The notes below the pieces were generated by a model that was given only the letters and a program-made list of their open reading frames with translations, made no database searches and had not been told where the DNA came from. The position numbers were made by a program, and so were the translations under genes. 64,000 bases of DNA from the NCBI RefSeq assembly GCF_900129325.1, contig NZ_FQUP01000008.1:7501-71500 (forward strand), in the 5' to 3' direction. This DNA is from Kaistia soli DSM 19436. Lineage in GTDB: Bacteria; Pseudomonadota; Alphaproteobacteria; Rhizobiales; Kaistiaceae. The stretch's first letter is position 1. Every line of letters begins with the position of its first letter. Of this stretch, positions 27,687 through 36,044 are shown one piece after another.

Positions 27687-28113
27687 CCAGACCTACGCGC
27701 CGGACCAAAAAACAGCGGACCGGCCCTTGGCGAGGGCAGGGTCCGAAAGCGCGCGCACACTGGCGGCAAGGCCCATGGCTGTCAAGCTGGACAGTCGGCG
27801 TGCAGTGTAACGCAACATGAAATGACGAATGGGAGCGCTTCAGACATCAGCGCCCATGGCGCGAGAAAGGTGGTCCGGCTCGAACAAGGTTCCCCGGGGG
27901 GCTGGGGGGCTGAGAAATTCCGAAGTTCCCGCCGAGCCGGACCGTCTGAATACGGTGCTGAAATAGCCAGCCCAATGCGGCTGGTGCCGGGCCGAAAGAG
28001 GGCGAAAAAGTGGATTTTGGCGATGCGAATTCACGCCTTCGTGAGGGTCACTCCGCCACCGGAACGACCCTCGCCTTGCCAGCGCCGTCGTTCGGCGCGA
28101 TCATGACGGAGCG
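27687..28113. other. 427 bp intergenic region with several strong stem-loops
   Basis: Divergent region between accA and the DUF2794 gene; must hold both promoters. No convincing reading frame. Structure is dense: GCGCC-CAT-GGCGC (27850-27862), the 15 bp stem described separately (27868-27947), ACCGT-N6-ACGGT (27941-27956, alternative to the long stem), CCAGCC-N6-GGCTGG (27967-27984) and GCGCCG-N5-CGGCGC (28082-28098) just upstream of the DUF2794 Shine-Dalgarno. Confidence 0.6.
27868..27947. ncRNA. Candidate structured RNA or mosaic repeat (long stem-loop)
   Basis: GGTCCGGCTCG (27872-27882) pairs perfectly with CGAGCCGGACC (27933-27943). Including two G-U pairs the stem extends to 15 bp (27868-27882 with 27933-27947). 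The 50-base enclosed region holds GGGGGGCT twice in tandem and a CCCCGG run. No match to a riboswitch or housekeeping RNA that I know. It could be a small RNA, a long leader of either flanking gene, or a copy of a rhizobial palindromic intergenic repeat. Strand unknown. Confidence 0.35.
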
Positions 28114-28521
28114 ATGACAAAGGCGAATGTGGCGGAGGCGCTTTTGAGCGACGGTGGCGAGGAAGCAAAGAGCGGCGAGGCCGCGACGCTGGTTGCCTTT
28201 GCGGGGCCAGCGCCCGGGCCTCGGCAAATCGCCTTCAATCGTCAGGAGCTCAACCAGATCCTCAGGGTCTATGGCCGCATGGTAGCCGCCGGCGAGTGGC
28301 GCGACTACGCGATTGACCATCTCGAGGAGAAGGCGGTGTTCTCGATCTTCCGGCGGACCTCCGAGATGCCGCTCTATCGCGTCGAGAAGGATCCGAGCCT
28401 CGCCCGCCGCCAGGGCGCCTACGCTGTGATCGCCGCCGGCGGCTATGTCATGAAGCGCGGACACGATCTCAAGCAGGTGCTGACCGTGCTGGACAAGCGG
28501 CTGAAGCTCGTCGAGGGCTGA
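28114..28521 (+). CDS. DUF2794 family protein
   Basis: 135 residues, ATG at 28114 with GGAG four bases upstream. The family core is clear: 'IAFNRQELNQILRVYGRMVA' followed by 'AGEWRDYAIDHLEEKAVFSI', and 'MPLYRVEKDPSLARRQGAYA'. Found mainly in alphaproteobacteria; function unknown. The N-terminal 35 residues are variable and likely disordered. Ends two bases from the convergent GNAT gene. Confidence 0.85.
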   Translation: MTKANVAEALLSDGGEEAKSGEAATLVAFAGPAPGPRQIAFNRQELNQILRVYGRMVAAGEWRDYAIDHLEEKAVFSIFRRTSEMPLYRVEKDPSLARRQGAYAVIAAGGYVMKRGHDLKQVLTVLDKRLKLVEG

Positions 28522-28523
28522 CC

Positions 28524-29060
28524 TCAGGGCGGCAGGGCCGCGCCGTTGCCGAGGGCGCATTGCATCAGCACGCTGTCGAGCCAGCGGTCGTGCTTCCAGC
28601 CGACAGCCTCGAAGGTTCCGACCATGTGGAAGCCGAGCGCGCGGTGTAGCGCGATCGAGGCAGCATTGCCGGAATCGCCGATGACCGCGATCATCTGCCG
28701 GTAGCCGGCGTCTGTCGCAGCGTCGAGGAGCGCTGCGAGCAAGGCACGCCCCACGCCAAGGCCGCGCGCGTCGGCTGCGAGATAGATCGAATCCTCGACG
28801 GTCCAGCGATAGGCGGGGCGAGGTCGGTAGGGTCCGGCATAGGCGTAGCCGAGCACGGCATCGGCGTCCGAGACCGCAACGAGATAAGGGTGGCCCGACG
28901 CCGCGAGCGCAACGCGTCGCCGCACCATTTCGTCCAGCGGGGGCGGCTCCAGCTCGAAGCTCGCCGTGCCCTCGCGCACCGCCGCGCCATAGATCGCAGT
29001 GATCGTGGCGAGATCTGTATCGGCAACGGGCCGGATCGAAAAGCGAGACAAAGACGGCAT
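28524..29060 (-). CDS. GNAT N-acetyltransferase, phosphinothricin/methionine-sulfoximine type
   Basis: 178 residues. 'IRPVADTDLATITAIYGAAV', 'GTASFELEPPPLDEM', 'VLGYAYAGPYRPRPAYRWTV' and 'DSIYLAADARGLGVGRALLA' are the hallmarks of the Pat/Bar (MddA/YncA) branch, which acetylates phosphinothricin, methionine sulfoximine or related amino acids. The acetyl-CoA pyrophosphate loop is RGLGVGRA. The natural substrate is not certain. Convergent with DUF2794; upstream is the terminator of the Bax-inhibitor gene. Confidence 0.87.
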   Translation of the reverse strand: MPSLSRFSIRPVADTDLATITAIYGAAVREGTASFELEPPPLDEMVRRRVALAASGHPYLVAVSDADAVLGYAYAGPYRPRPAYRWTVEDSIYLAADARGLGVGRALLAALLDAATDAGYRQMIAVIGDSGNAASIALHRALGFHMVGTFEAVGWKHDRWLDSVLMQCALGNGAALPP

Positions 29061-29086
29061 CGGCGGAGCAGCGGGCGGCCCACATG

Positions 29087-29115
29087 AAAAAGGGCGCGGC
29101 CTTGGCCGCGCCCTT
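29087..29115 (-). terminator. Rho-independent terminator of the Bax-inhibitor-1 gene
   Basis: 10 bp stem AAGGGCGCGG / CCGCGCCCTT (29090-29099 with 29106-29115). On the minus strand it is followed by TTTC, 22 bp after the stop codon. Confidence 0.82.
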
Positions 29116-29137
29116 GGATGACTTGCAGTCTGAAGCC

Positions 29138-29890
29138 TTAGCGGCGGTCGCCGAACAACCGCAGCAGCATCAGGAACAGGTTGATGAAGTCGAGGTAGAG
29201 GCTGAGCGCGCCCATGATCGCCTTACGGCCGGCCGTGGTGTGGTCGTCTCCCGCGAAATACATCTCCTTGATCTTCTGCGTGTCATAGGCGGTGAGGCCC
29301 GTGAAGATCAGCACGCCGAGGATCGAGATCGCGAAGCCGAGGGCCGACGATCCGAGGAAGATGTTGACGATCGATGCGATCACGATGCCGATGAGGCCCA
29401 TGAACAGGAACGAGCCCATGCCCGTCAGATCACGCTTGGTGGTGTAGCCATAAAGGCTCATCGCGCCGAAGGTGGCGGCGGTGATGAAGAACACCTGCGT
29501 GATCGACTGCGAGGTATAGGCGACGAAGATCGTCGTCAGCGAGACGCCCATGAGGGCCGAATAGCCCCAGAACACCAGCTGTGCCATGCCGACCGACATT
29601 TTCTGGATGCCGAAGGACAGCAGGAAGACCAGCGCCACGGGCGCCAGCACGATCACCCACATCAGCGGGCTGCCGAACAGCGTCTGGCCGAGCGCGGTCG
29701 GCTGAAGGCCGGCGCCGGTGTCGACGAATGTCAGCTTGAACATGCCGATCGATGTCGCAGCCGTGATCAGCAGGCCGATCGCCATGTAGTTGTAGACCTG
29801 CAGCATGTAGCTGCGGAGGCCCTGATCGATAACACCGGTTTCGGCACGCGCTGCGCCAAACGGTGAGACGCGATTGTCGAAATCTGCCAT
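29138..29890 (-). CDS. Bax inhibitor-1 / YbhL family membrane protein
   Basis: 250 residues with seven hydrophobic segments from about residue 30 onward, for example 'YMAIGLLITAATSIGMF', 'MWVIVLAPVALVFLLSF' and 'LYLDFINLFLMLLRLFG'. The end 'GALSLYLDFINLF' and 'GLTAYDTQKIKEMY' are the TMBIM/BI-1 family signatures, including the paired acidic residues proposed to gate calcium/proton leak. Inner-membrane protein; the bacterial role is poorly defined. Monocistronic with its own terminator. Confidence 0.9.
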   Translation of the reverse strand: MADFDNRVSPFGAARAETGVIDQGLRSYMLQVYNYMAIGLLITAATSIGMFKLTFVDTGAGLQPTALGQTLFGSPLMWVIVLAPVALVFLLSFGIQKMSVGMAQLVFWGYSALMGVSLTTIFVAYTSQSITQVFFITAATFGAMSLYGYTTKRDLTGMGSFLFMGLIGIVIASIVNIFLGSSALGFAISILGVLIFTGLTAYDTQKIKEMYFAGDDHTTAGRKAIMGALSLYLDFINLFLMLLRLFGDRR

Positions 29891-30072
29891 CGAAGTCCCT
29901 TCTCCCGAACAGTGTACCGCGTTGTCACGCGACGCCCCGTCGATCCGACCCTCCGAAAAAATACGGAACCGGCCGCCCGGGATGTGCCTGCGATATGGCC
30001 CTTGCCATCCGGGCGTGCAAGAGCCCGAGATGACAGCGTCTTACAAATGGTAACTGAAGCGGAGCCTTGATC

Positions 30073-32583
30073 CTACAGGTTTCTGAGCACCGGCGCCGCC
30101 TTCTGGCCGAGCAGCCGCCATGTGCCGGCGAGCCCCAGCACCACGGTGACCAGGACGGCAGCGACCGCCGCGCCAAGCGCGCTCAGCGGCGCGAAATGGA
30201 AGGTCTGCTTCATGACGCCCGCGACCACCCCCCACGCGGCGAGCGAGCCCGCCAGCACGCCGAAGGTTGCGGTGGCAAGGCCGAGCAATCCGTATTCGAG
30301 GCTGAACGCCGTGATCAGCTGCCGCCGCGTCGCGCCGAGGGTCTTCAAGATCACCGCATCGTGAAGGCGGCGACGATGACCGGCCGCAAGCGCCCCGCCC
30401 AGCACGAGGACGGAGGCGGCCAGCGCGACGGATGAGGCGATGCGGATTGCCAGCATCAACTGGCCAAGAATGGTGGAGACACGGTCGAGCGCTTCGCGGA
30501 CCCGCACCGCGGTGATGCCGGGGAAGGCCGCGCCGGCATCCTTCATCACCCGTGCCTCCAGCGCGGGATCGGCGGCGCCCGGATAAGCGAGCGTCGTCAG
30601 CACGGTATAGGGCGCGCCTGTGAAGGCGTTCGGCGAGAAGACCATGACGAAGTTGATCGCAAGGCTTTCCCAGTCGACCTCGCGCAGATTGGCGATCTTC
30701 GCCTCCACGGGACGGCCAAGCACGTTGACGACGAGGCTGTCGCCGACCTTGACGCCGAGACCCTCGGCAACGCGCGCCTCCAGCGAAACGAGCGGCGGCC
30801 CGGCATAATCGGCGGGCCACCAGGCGCCAGCAACGAGGCGCGAATTCTTCGGCACGCTCGCCGAGAATGTGACGCCCCGATCGCCCTGCAGCACCCAGGC
30901 CTGATCCGGCGCCGGCTTCAGGTCGGCCGCCGCAACGCCGCCCACGCTGACGATCCGTCCGCGCAGCATCGGAACGCTTTCGAGCGTCGCATTCGGAACC
31001 TCCTTGGCCAGGAAGGCCGAAAAGGGCTCGATCTGGCTGCTCGGCACGTCGAGGAAGAAGAAGCTCGGGCCGTTGTCCGGCATCGAGCGGGTCAATTGCC
31101 GCTGCAGGCTGCCATCGATCAGGGCGATCGCGACCAGCAAAGTGAGCCCGAGCCCCAGAGACAACACCACGGACGCGGTCAGCGCGCCCGGACGATGGAT
31201 ATTGCCGATCGCGAAGCGCCATTCGGTCGAGCGCTGCCTGGGCGCCCTTCGCGCCGCCAGCATGACAAGGAAGCCGACGAGGCGGAGCAGCACGAACGAG
31301 CCGCCCATGGCGACAACGAACATCATCGCGATGCGCCTGTCATAGGCCAGGAGGACCGAAAGCCCTGCGAGCAGTCCGGCCGAGGCGATGGCGGCGACGA
31401 GGAAGGCTGGGCGAATGCGGGCCGGCAGGCCGGACGCCACATCGCGGAACAGCGCCGTCGGCTTGACGTCGCGGATCCGCCCGAGCGGGGCGAGCGCGAA
31501 GGAGACTGCGGTCATGAGGCCGAACAGAGCGGCGATGGCGAGTTCGCCTGGATAGAAACCAGTCTCGGCGCCGACCGGCAGTACATCCGTCAGGAACCGA
31601 AGCGCGATCAGGGGCACCAGCGCGCCGATCACGAGGCCGATCATCACGCCGACAAGCGCGATGGCCATGATCTGGATGAAATAGAGTGCGACGACGAAGC
31701 GCGCCGAGGCGCCGAGCGAGCGCAAGGTGGCGATCACCGGCCGCTTCATGTCGAGGAAGGCCCCGACGGCATTGGCGACACCGACCCCGCCGACGATGAG
31801 CGCCGCGAGGCCGACCAGCGTCAGATACTGCGCGAATTGGTTGATGCTGCGCTTGAGGCCGGGGGATGCGTCGTCACGGGTGCGCACCTGCCAGCCGGCC
31901 TCTGGAAATTCCTTGGTCGCCTGATCCGAGACAGCAAGCGGATCGCCGCCTGCCGGAAGGCGCACACGATAGGCCCATTGCACGAGGCTTCCCGGCTGCA
32001 GCAGTTGGCTGGCGTCGAGCGCAGCCCGGGATATCAGAAGGCGCGGCCCGAAGCCGAGGCCGGTCGAGAGCTTGTCCGGTTCGGTCGCAATCGCCCCGGC
32101 AATGCGCAGCCGAGACGAGCCGAGATCGATGCTGTCGCCGACATTGAGGCCGAGGCGGATCAACAGCTCGGAATCCGCAACCGCGTCGAGGGGCTCCGCC
32201 GGATCAAGGCCGGAGCCGCCCGGCGCGATATCGAGCTTTCCTGTCAAGGGATAGGCGCCGTCGACCGCCTTGATCTCGACCAGCGTCTGGTCGGTGCCAT
32301 CGACCTTGCGCGCCATGCCGCGCAGCGTGGCGATTTCGGAGACCGCGCCGGACTTGTCCAGGAAGCCGCGTTCGTCGGCATTCGCCTGGCGCTGGACCAG
32401 CGTAACCGAAAGATCGCCGCCGAGAATATTGGCGCCCTCGCGCGCAAGGCCGACGGTCATGGCGCGCGACACGGAGCCGACGGCCGCGATCGCGGCGACA
32501 CCCAATGCGATCAGGGCAAGGAAGATGACGAAGCCGCCGAGCCCGGCGCGCAGTTCGCGGACGGCGAAGCGCAGTGCCGTCAT
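30073..32583 (-). CDS. FtsX-like ABC transporter permease (YbbP type)
   Basis: 836 residues. Two FtsX/MacB-type permease modules: an N-terminal TM helix, a large periplasmic domain, three TM helices around 260-370 ('FAQYLTLVGLAALIVGGVGV'), further TM segments near 395-440, then a second periplasmic domain and a final set near 715-830 ending 'LGLAGTWRLLGQKAAPVLRN'. Belongs to COG3127 (YbbP). Overlaps the ATPase gene by ATGA, and a GDSL esterase is divergent. This ybbA-ybbP-tesA grouping is conserved in many proteobacteria. Substrate unknown; MacB/Lol-like mechanotransmission is the family expectation. Confidence 0.9.
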   Translation of the reverse strand: MTALRFAVRELRAGLGGFVIFLALIALGVAAIAAVGSVSRAMTVGLAREGANILGGDLSVTLVQRQANADERGFLDKSGAVSEIATLRGMARKVDGTDQTLVEIKAVDGAYPLTGKLDIAPGGSGLDPAEPLDAVADSELLIRLGLNVGDSIDLGSSRLRIAGAIATEPDKLSTGLGFGPRLLISRAALDASQLLQPGSLVQWAYRVRLPAGGDPLAVSDQATKEFPEAGWQVRTRDDASPGLKRSINQFAQYLTLVGLAALIVGGVGVANAVGAFLDMKRPVIATLRSLGASARFVVALYFIQIMAIALVGVMIGLVIGALVPLIALRFLTDVLPVGAETGFYPGELAIAALFGLMTAVSFALAPLGRIRDVKPTALFRDVASGLPARIRPAFLVAAIASAGLLAGLSVLLAYDRRIAMMFVVAMGGSFVLLRLVGFLVMLAARRAPRQRSTEWRFAIGNIHRPGALTASVVLSLGLGLTLLVAIALIDGSLQRQLTRSMPDNGPSFFFLDVPSSQIEPFSAFLAKEVPNATLESVPMLRGRIVSVGGVAAADLKPAPDQAWVLQGDRGVTFSASVPKNSRLVAGAWWPADYAGPPLVSLEARVAEGLGVKVGDSLVVNVLGRPVEAKIANLREVDWESLAINFVMVFSPNAFTGAPYTVLTTLAYPGAADPALEARVMKDAGAAFPGITAVRVREALDRVSTILGQLMLAIRIASSVALAASVLVLGGALAAGHRRRLHDAVILKTLGATRRQLITAFSLEYGLLGLATATFGVLAGSLAAWGVVAGVMKQTFHFAPLSALGAAVAAVLVTVVLGLAGTWRLLGQKAAPVLRNL

Positions 32584-33356
32584 TCGGCGGCGCTCCGTAC
32601 GGCTTCCGAGCGATCAATGATGCCGGAATGGATGCGGACGACACGGGCACAGCGGGTGGCAAGCGCATTGTCATGCGTCACCAGCACCAGCGTCGTCCCG
32701 CGCCGCGCCGAGGTCTCGAACAGGAGATCGGCAATCTGCCGGCCCGTCGCCTCGTCGAGATTGCCGGTCGGCTCGTCGGCGAAAATGACGGCCGGCTCAG
32801 CGACGAGGGCACGCGCGATGGCGACGCGCTGCTGCTCGCCGCCGGAAAGCGCGGAGGGATAATGCGTCAGACGATGCCCGAGCCCGACAAGCCGAAGCTC
32901 TGCCTCGGCCCGAGCAAAGGCATCGCGCCGGCCCTGGAGTTCGAGCGGCACCGCGACATTTTCGAGTGCAGTCATGTTGGGAATGAGATGGAACGACTGG
33001 AAGATGATGCCGACATTGGCGCCGCGGAAACGCGCCAGGCCGTCCTCGTCTTCCTGCGACAGCTCGACCCCCGAGACGCTGAGCCGGCCGCTGTCGATGC
33101 GCTCGAGCCCGGCCATCGCCATCAGCAGCGTCGACTTGCCGGAACCGGAAGGTCCAACCAGAGCCACCGTCTCACCAGCGGCAACCGCAAGGCTGACCTT
33201 CTTGAGGATATGGACGCGCGCCGGTCCCGATCCCAGCGACAGGTCGACATCCGCGAGCGAGATGACGGCGGATGGGGAGATGTCACTGACGTTCAATGGC
33301 GGCCGCCCTATATGTTTCGCTGGTCGGCCGCCCGTCGCGGCACGCATCGACTGCAT
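32580..33356 (-). CDS. ABC transporter ATP-binding protein (YbbA/LolD type)
   Basis: 258 residues if the ATG at 33356 is used. The conserved part begins near 'ISLADVDLSLGSG', and a start inside the first 25 codons (ATG at 33347 or a TTG near 33300) is possible; the nearest start leaves only 17 bp to the divergent esterase, too little for two promoters. All ABC motifs are intact: Walker A GPSGSGKS, Q-loop 'IIFQSFHLIPNM', signature LSGGEQQR, Walker B 'VIFADEPTGNLD', H-loop THD. Powers the FtsX-like permease encoded by the next gene. Confidence 0.92.
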   Translation of the reverse strand: MQSMRAATGGRPAKHIGRPPLNVSDISPSAVISLADVDLSLGSGPARVHILKKVSLAVAAGETVALVGPSGSGKSTLLMAMAGLERIDSGRLSVSGVELSQEDEDGLARFRGANVGIIFQSFHLIPNMTALENVAVPLELQGRRDAFARAEAELRLVGLGHRLTHYPSALSGGEQQRVAIARALVAEPAVIFADEPTGNLDEATGRQIADLLFETSARRGTTLVLVTHDNALATRCARVVRIHSGIIDRSEAVRSAAE

Positions 33357-33373
33357 ATGGGAGCCGGAGACGG

Positions 33374-34009
33374 ATGAAAAAGACCCTGCTGGCGCTTCTG
33401 GCGCTCGCGCTGGCCGCGCTGCTTCCCCCTGTCGCAGCCGGGGCGGCGCCGATCCGCATCCTCGCGCTCGGCGACAGCCTGACCGCGGGCTATGGCCTCG
33501 GCCCCGAGGATGGCTTCACGGCACAGCTTGAGCGGGCGCTGAAGGCGAAGGGCCTCGACGTCACTATCGTCAATGCCGGGGTATCGGGCGACACGGCGGA
33601 AGGCGGTCTCGCGCGGCTCGATTGGGCGCTCGGAGACGGCGCCGATGCCGCGATCGTCGAGCTCGGCGCCAACGACATGCTGCGCGGCATGGACCCAGCC
33701 GGCACCCGCAAGGCGCTCGACGCGATCCTCGCGAAGCTCAGTGAGCGGAAGATCCCGATCCTCCTCGCAGGCATGCGCGCCGCACCCAATCTCGGGCCCG
33801 ACTATGCCGCAAGGTTCGATACGATCTATCCCGAGCTCGCGACCAAGTATGGCGCCACCCTTTATCCGTTCTTCCTCGATGGCGCCGCAGCGCAGTCGGC
33901 CCTTCTGCAGGCTGATGGCCTGCATCCGAACGCCAAGGGGGTCGCGCTGATCGTCGAACGGATGCTACCTTCCGTCGAACGTCTCGTCGGCGAAACCAAG
34001 CCCCGCTGA
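33374..34009 (+). CDS. GDSL-family arylesterase / lysophospholipase (TesA-like)
   Basis: 211 residues from the ATG at 33374 (GGAG five bases upstream). Signal peptide at 1-24 (MKKTLLALLALALAALLPPV). SGNH hydrolase blocks I-V: 'LALGDSLTAGYGL' (nucleophile Ser), 'NAGVSGDT', 'GANDML', and 'DGLHPNAKG' (catalytic Asp/His). Matches TesA/acyl-CoA thioesterase I, a periplasmic esterase with broad acyl specificity. Divergent from the YbbA/YbbP ABC genes with which it is often associated. Confidence 0.92.
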   Translation: MKKTLLALLALALAALLPPVAAGAAPIRILALGDSLTAGYGLGPEDGFTAQLERALKAKGLDVTIVNAGVSGDTAEGGLARLDWALGDGADAAIVELGANDMLRGMDPAGTRKALDAILAKLSERKIPILLAGMRAAPNLGPDYAARFDTIYPELATKYGATLYPFFLDGAAAQSALLQADGLHPNAKGVALIVERMLPSVERLVGETKPR

Positions 34010-34049
34010 ACGAGACCGCCCACCGCCTACCCTCCTCCGGAGTTCATCA

Positions 34050-35099
34050 ATGGAATATCGTTCGCTCGGCCGGACCGACCTGGCCGTGTCCGCCATCTGC
34101 CTCGGCACCATGACCTGGGGCCAGCAGAATACCGAAGCCGAAGGCCACCAGCAGCTGGACTACGCCTTCGACCACGGCATCAATTTCCTCGACACCGCCG
34201 AACTCTATTCGATCCCGCCGCGTGCCGAGACGCAAGGCGCGACCGAGCGGATCATCGGCTCCTGGATGAAGGCCCGCGGCAATCGCGAAAAGGTCATCAT
34301 CGCCTCGAAGGTCGTCGGCCGTACGCCGATGGACTGGTTCCGCGGCGGTCGGCCGTCCAAGCTCGTCCGCGCCGATATCGAACACGCGATCGACGGCAGC
34401 CTGAAGCGGCTCGGCACCGATTATATCGATCTCTACCAGCTTCATTGGCCGGACCGCGCGGTCACCCAATGGGGCTCAAATCCCACCCGCTATCGCGTGC
34501 CGGAGCCTGCGGCCGACGAGGTGCCGATCGAGGAGACGCTCGGGGTGCTCGCCGACCTGGTCACCGCAGGCAAGATCCGCCATGTCGGCCTTTCGAACGA
34601 GAGCGCCTGGGGCACGATGCGGTTCGTGACGGAGAGCGAGAAGGGCCTCGGGCCGCGCGTCGTCTCGATCCAGAACGCCTATAACCTTCTCAACCGCACC
34701 TTCGAGGTGAACCTCGCCGAGATAGCACTGCGCGAACAGGTCGGCCTCCTCGCCTATTCGCCGCTGGCGCAGGGCTATCTCTCCGGCAAGTACCAGAATG
34801 GGGCACGGCCGACCGGTGCGCGTACGACCTTGTTCAAGCGCGGCGACCGCTATGAGACGCCGGGCGCTGCCGAAGCGATCGATGACTATCTAGCCGTCGC
34901 CCGCGACTTCGGGCTTGATCCGGCGCAGCTTGCGCTCGCTTTCGTGACCAGCCGGCCGTTCGTGACATCGAACATCATCGGCGCAACGACCATGGAGCAG
35001 CTTGCCGCGGACATCGCGAGCGAAGCCGTCGCCATCACGCCCGAGATCGAGGATCGGCTCGACGCGGTGCTGCAGCGGCGCGGCAATCCCTGCCCCTGA
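34050..35099 (+). CDS. Aldo/keto reductase (Tas-like)
   Basis: 349 residues. NADPH-dependent oxidoreductase TIM barrel. Catalytic tetrad visible: Asp and Tyr in 'FLDTAELYSIPP', Lys in 'IIASKVVG', His in 'LYQLHWPDR'. 'GLSNESAWGTMRF', 'VSIQNAYNLLNRTFEVNL' and 'LLAYSPLAQGYLSGKY' fit the Tas/AKR subgroup, as does the 346-350 length. Physiological substrate unknown. Follows the esterase by 40 bp on the same strand. Confidence 0.92.
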   Translation: MEYRSLGRTDLAVSAICLGTMTWGQQNTEAEGHQQLDYAFDHGINFLDTAELYSIPPRAETQGATERIIGSWMKARGNREKVIIASKVVGRTPMDWFRGGRPSKLVRADIEHAIDGSLKRLGTDYIDLYQLHWPDRAVTQWGSNPTRYRVPEPAADEVPIEETLGVLADLVTAGKIRHVGLSNESAWGTMRFVTESEKGLGPRVVSIQNAYNLLNRTFEVNLAEIALREQVGLLAYSPLAQGYLSGKYQNGARPTGARTTLFKRGDRYETPGAAEAIDDYLAVARDFGLDPAQLALAFVTSRPFVTSNIIGATTMEQLAADIASEAVAITPEIEDRLDAVLQRRGNPCP

Positions 35100-35205
35100 T
35101 TCCTATGCTGCCGCGCCTTACAGAGGGCGCGGCAGCGAGGCTGCTTTACAGGCCGGCCTCAAACCGCAATGCTTCGCTATCCTCAACGCAAACCGGAGGA
35201 TGCCG

Positions 35206-35748
35206 ATGCCGCGTCTCTTCACAGCCCTCGAGGTTCCGGCCGAGGTGGGGGAACGACTCGCGCTCCTGCGCGGCGGGCTGCCCGGGGCGCGCTGGATCGA
35301 CACCGACTTCTACCATGTGACGCTGCGCTTCATCGGGGACATCGATTTCCGCACGGCAGATGAGGTTGCCGACGCGCTCTCGCGGGTGAAGCGGCGCGAC
35401 ATCGCGCTCAATATCGATGGTCTCGCCGCATTCGGCTCGGCGAAGCCGCACTCCGTCGTCGCTCGCGTTTCGCCCTCGCGCGTGCTCGGCGAGTTGCAGG
35501 CCGAGCATGAGCGCATCGTGCAGAAGATCGGCCTGCCGCCGGAAGGCCGCCGCTTCACGCCGCATGTGACCCTTGCCCGCCTGCGCGGCACACCGCAGCG
35601 CGACGTCGCCAATTATCTGACGCTGCGCGGCGGCTTTTTCGCCGGTCCCTTCCCGGTCAGCCGTTTCGTGCTCTACTCCTCGAAGGATTCGACCGGCGGC
35701 GGACCCTATCTGCTTGAGCAAAGCTATCCGCTGGCGGAGGCTGCCTGA
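35206..35748 (+). CDS. thpR: RNA 2',3'-cyclic phosphodiesterase (2'-5' RNA ligase family)
   Basis: 180 residues. Two in-frame ATGs lie six bases apart (35200, 35206); GGAGG is six bases before the second, which I prefer ([11 protein letters not shown]). The 2H phosphoesterase fold shows both HxT motifs: HVTLRF near residue 40 and HVTLAR near residue 124. Opens 2',3'-cyclic phosphates on RNA; ligase activity is seen only in vitro. Its stop overlaps the next start (TGATG). Confidence 0.9.
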   Translation: MPRLFTALEVPAEVGERLALLRGGLPGARWIDTDFYHVTLRFIGDIDFRTADEVADALSRVKRRDIALNIDGLAAFGSAKPHSVVARVSPSRVLGELQAEHERIVQKIGLPPEGRRFTPHVTLARLRGTPQRDVANYLTLRGGFFAGPFPVSRFVLYSSKDSTGGGPYLLEQSYPLAEAA

Positions 35749-36044
35749 TGAAGACCTTGAGCAAGACGGCGCTCGCGACAGAGCTGGCGAAGCTTTCGGA
35801 TTGGAAGACCACCGCGAAGGGTGATGCGATCACGCGTGTCTTCACCTTCGCTGATTTCAGCGAGGCGTTCGGTTTTATGGCAAGGGCCGCGCTCGCGGCC
35901 GAAACGATGAACCATCATCCGGAATGGTCGAATGTCTACAATAAGGTCACGGTGACTCTGACGACGCATGATGCCGGCGGCCTAACCGACCGCGACATTG
36001 CGCTCGCTGCCGCAATGGACAGCATCGCAAGTCCATCAGCCTGA
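35748..36044 (+). CDS. phhB: 4a-hydroxytetrahydrobiopterin dehydratase
   Basis: 98 residues. Pterin-4a-carbinolamine dehydratase: recycles the pterin cofactor after aromatic amino-acid hydroxylation. The signature '[20 protein letters not shown]' and the closing '[18 protein letters not shown]' are complete, with both active histidines. No aromatic hydroxylase gene lies in the window, so a pterin-recycling role here is by homology. Translationally coupled to thpR. Its 3' end overlaps the convergent EAL gene by 9 bp. Confidence 0.93.
   Translation: MKTLSKTALATELAKLSDWKTTAKGDAITRVFTFADFSEAFGFMARAALAAETMNHHPEWSNVYNKVTVTLTTHDAGGLTDRDIALAAAMDSIASPSA

Noticed and set aside
27903-27920. GGGGCTGAGA resembling the start of a TPP riboswitch
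   Set aside because: The required downstream ACC...GAACCTGAT...GGATAATGCC elements are absent and no thiamine gene is adjacent.
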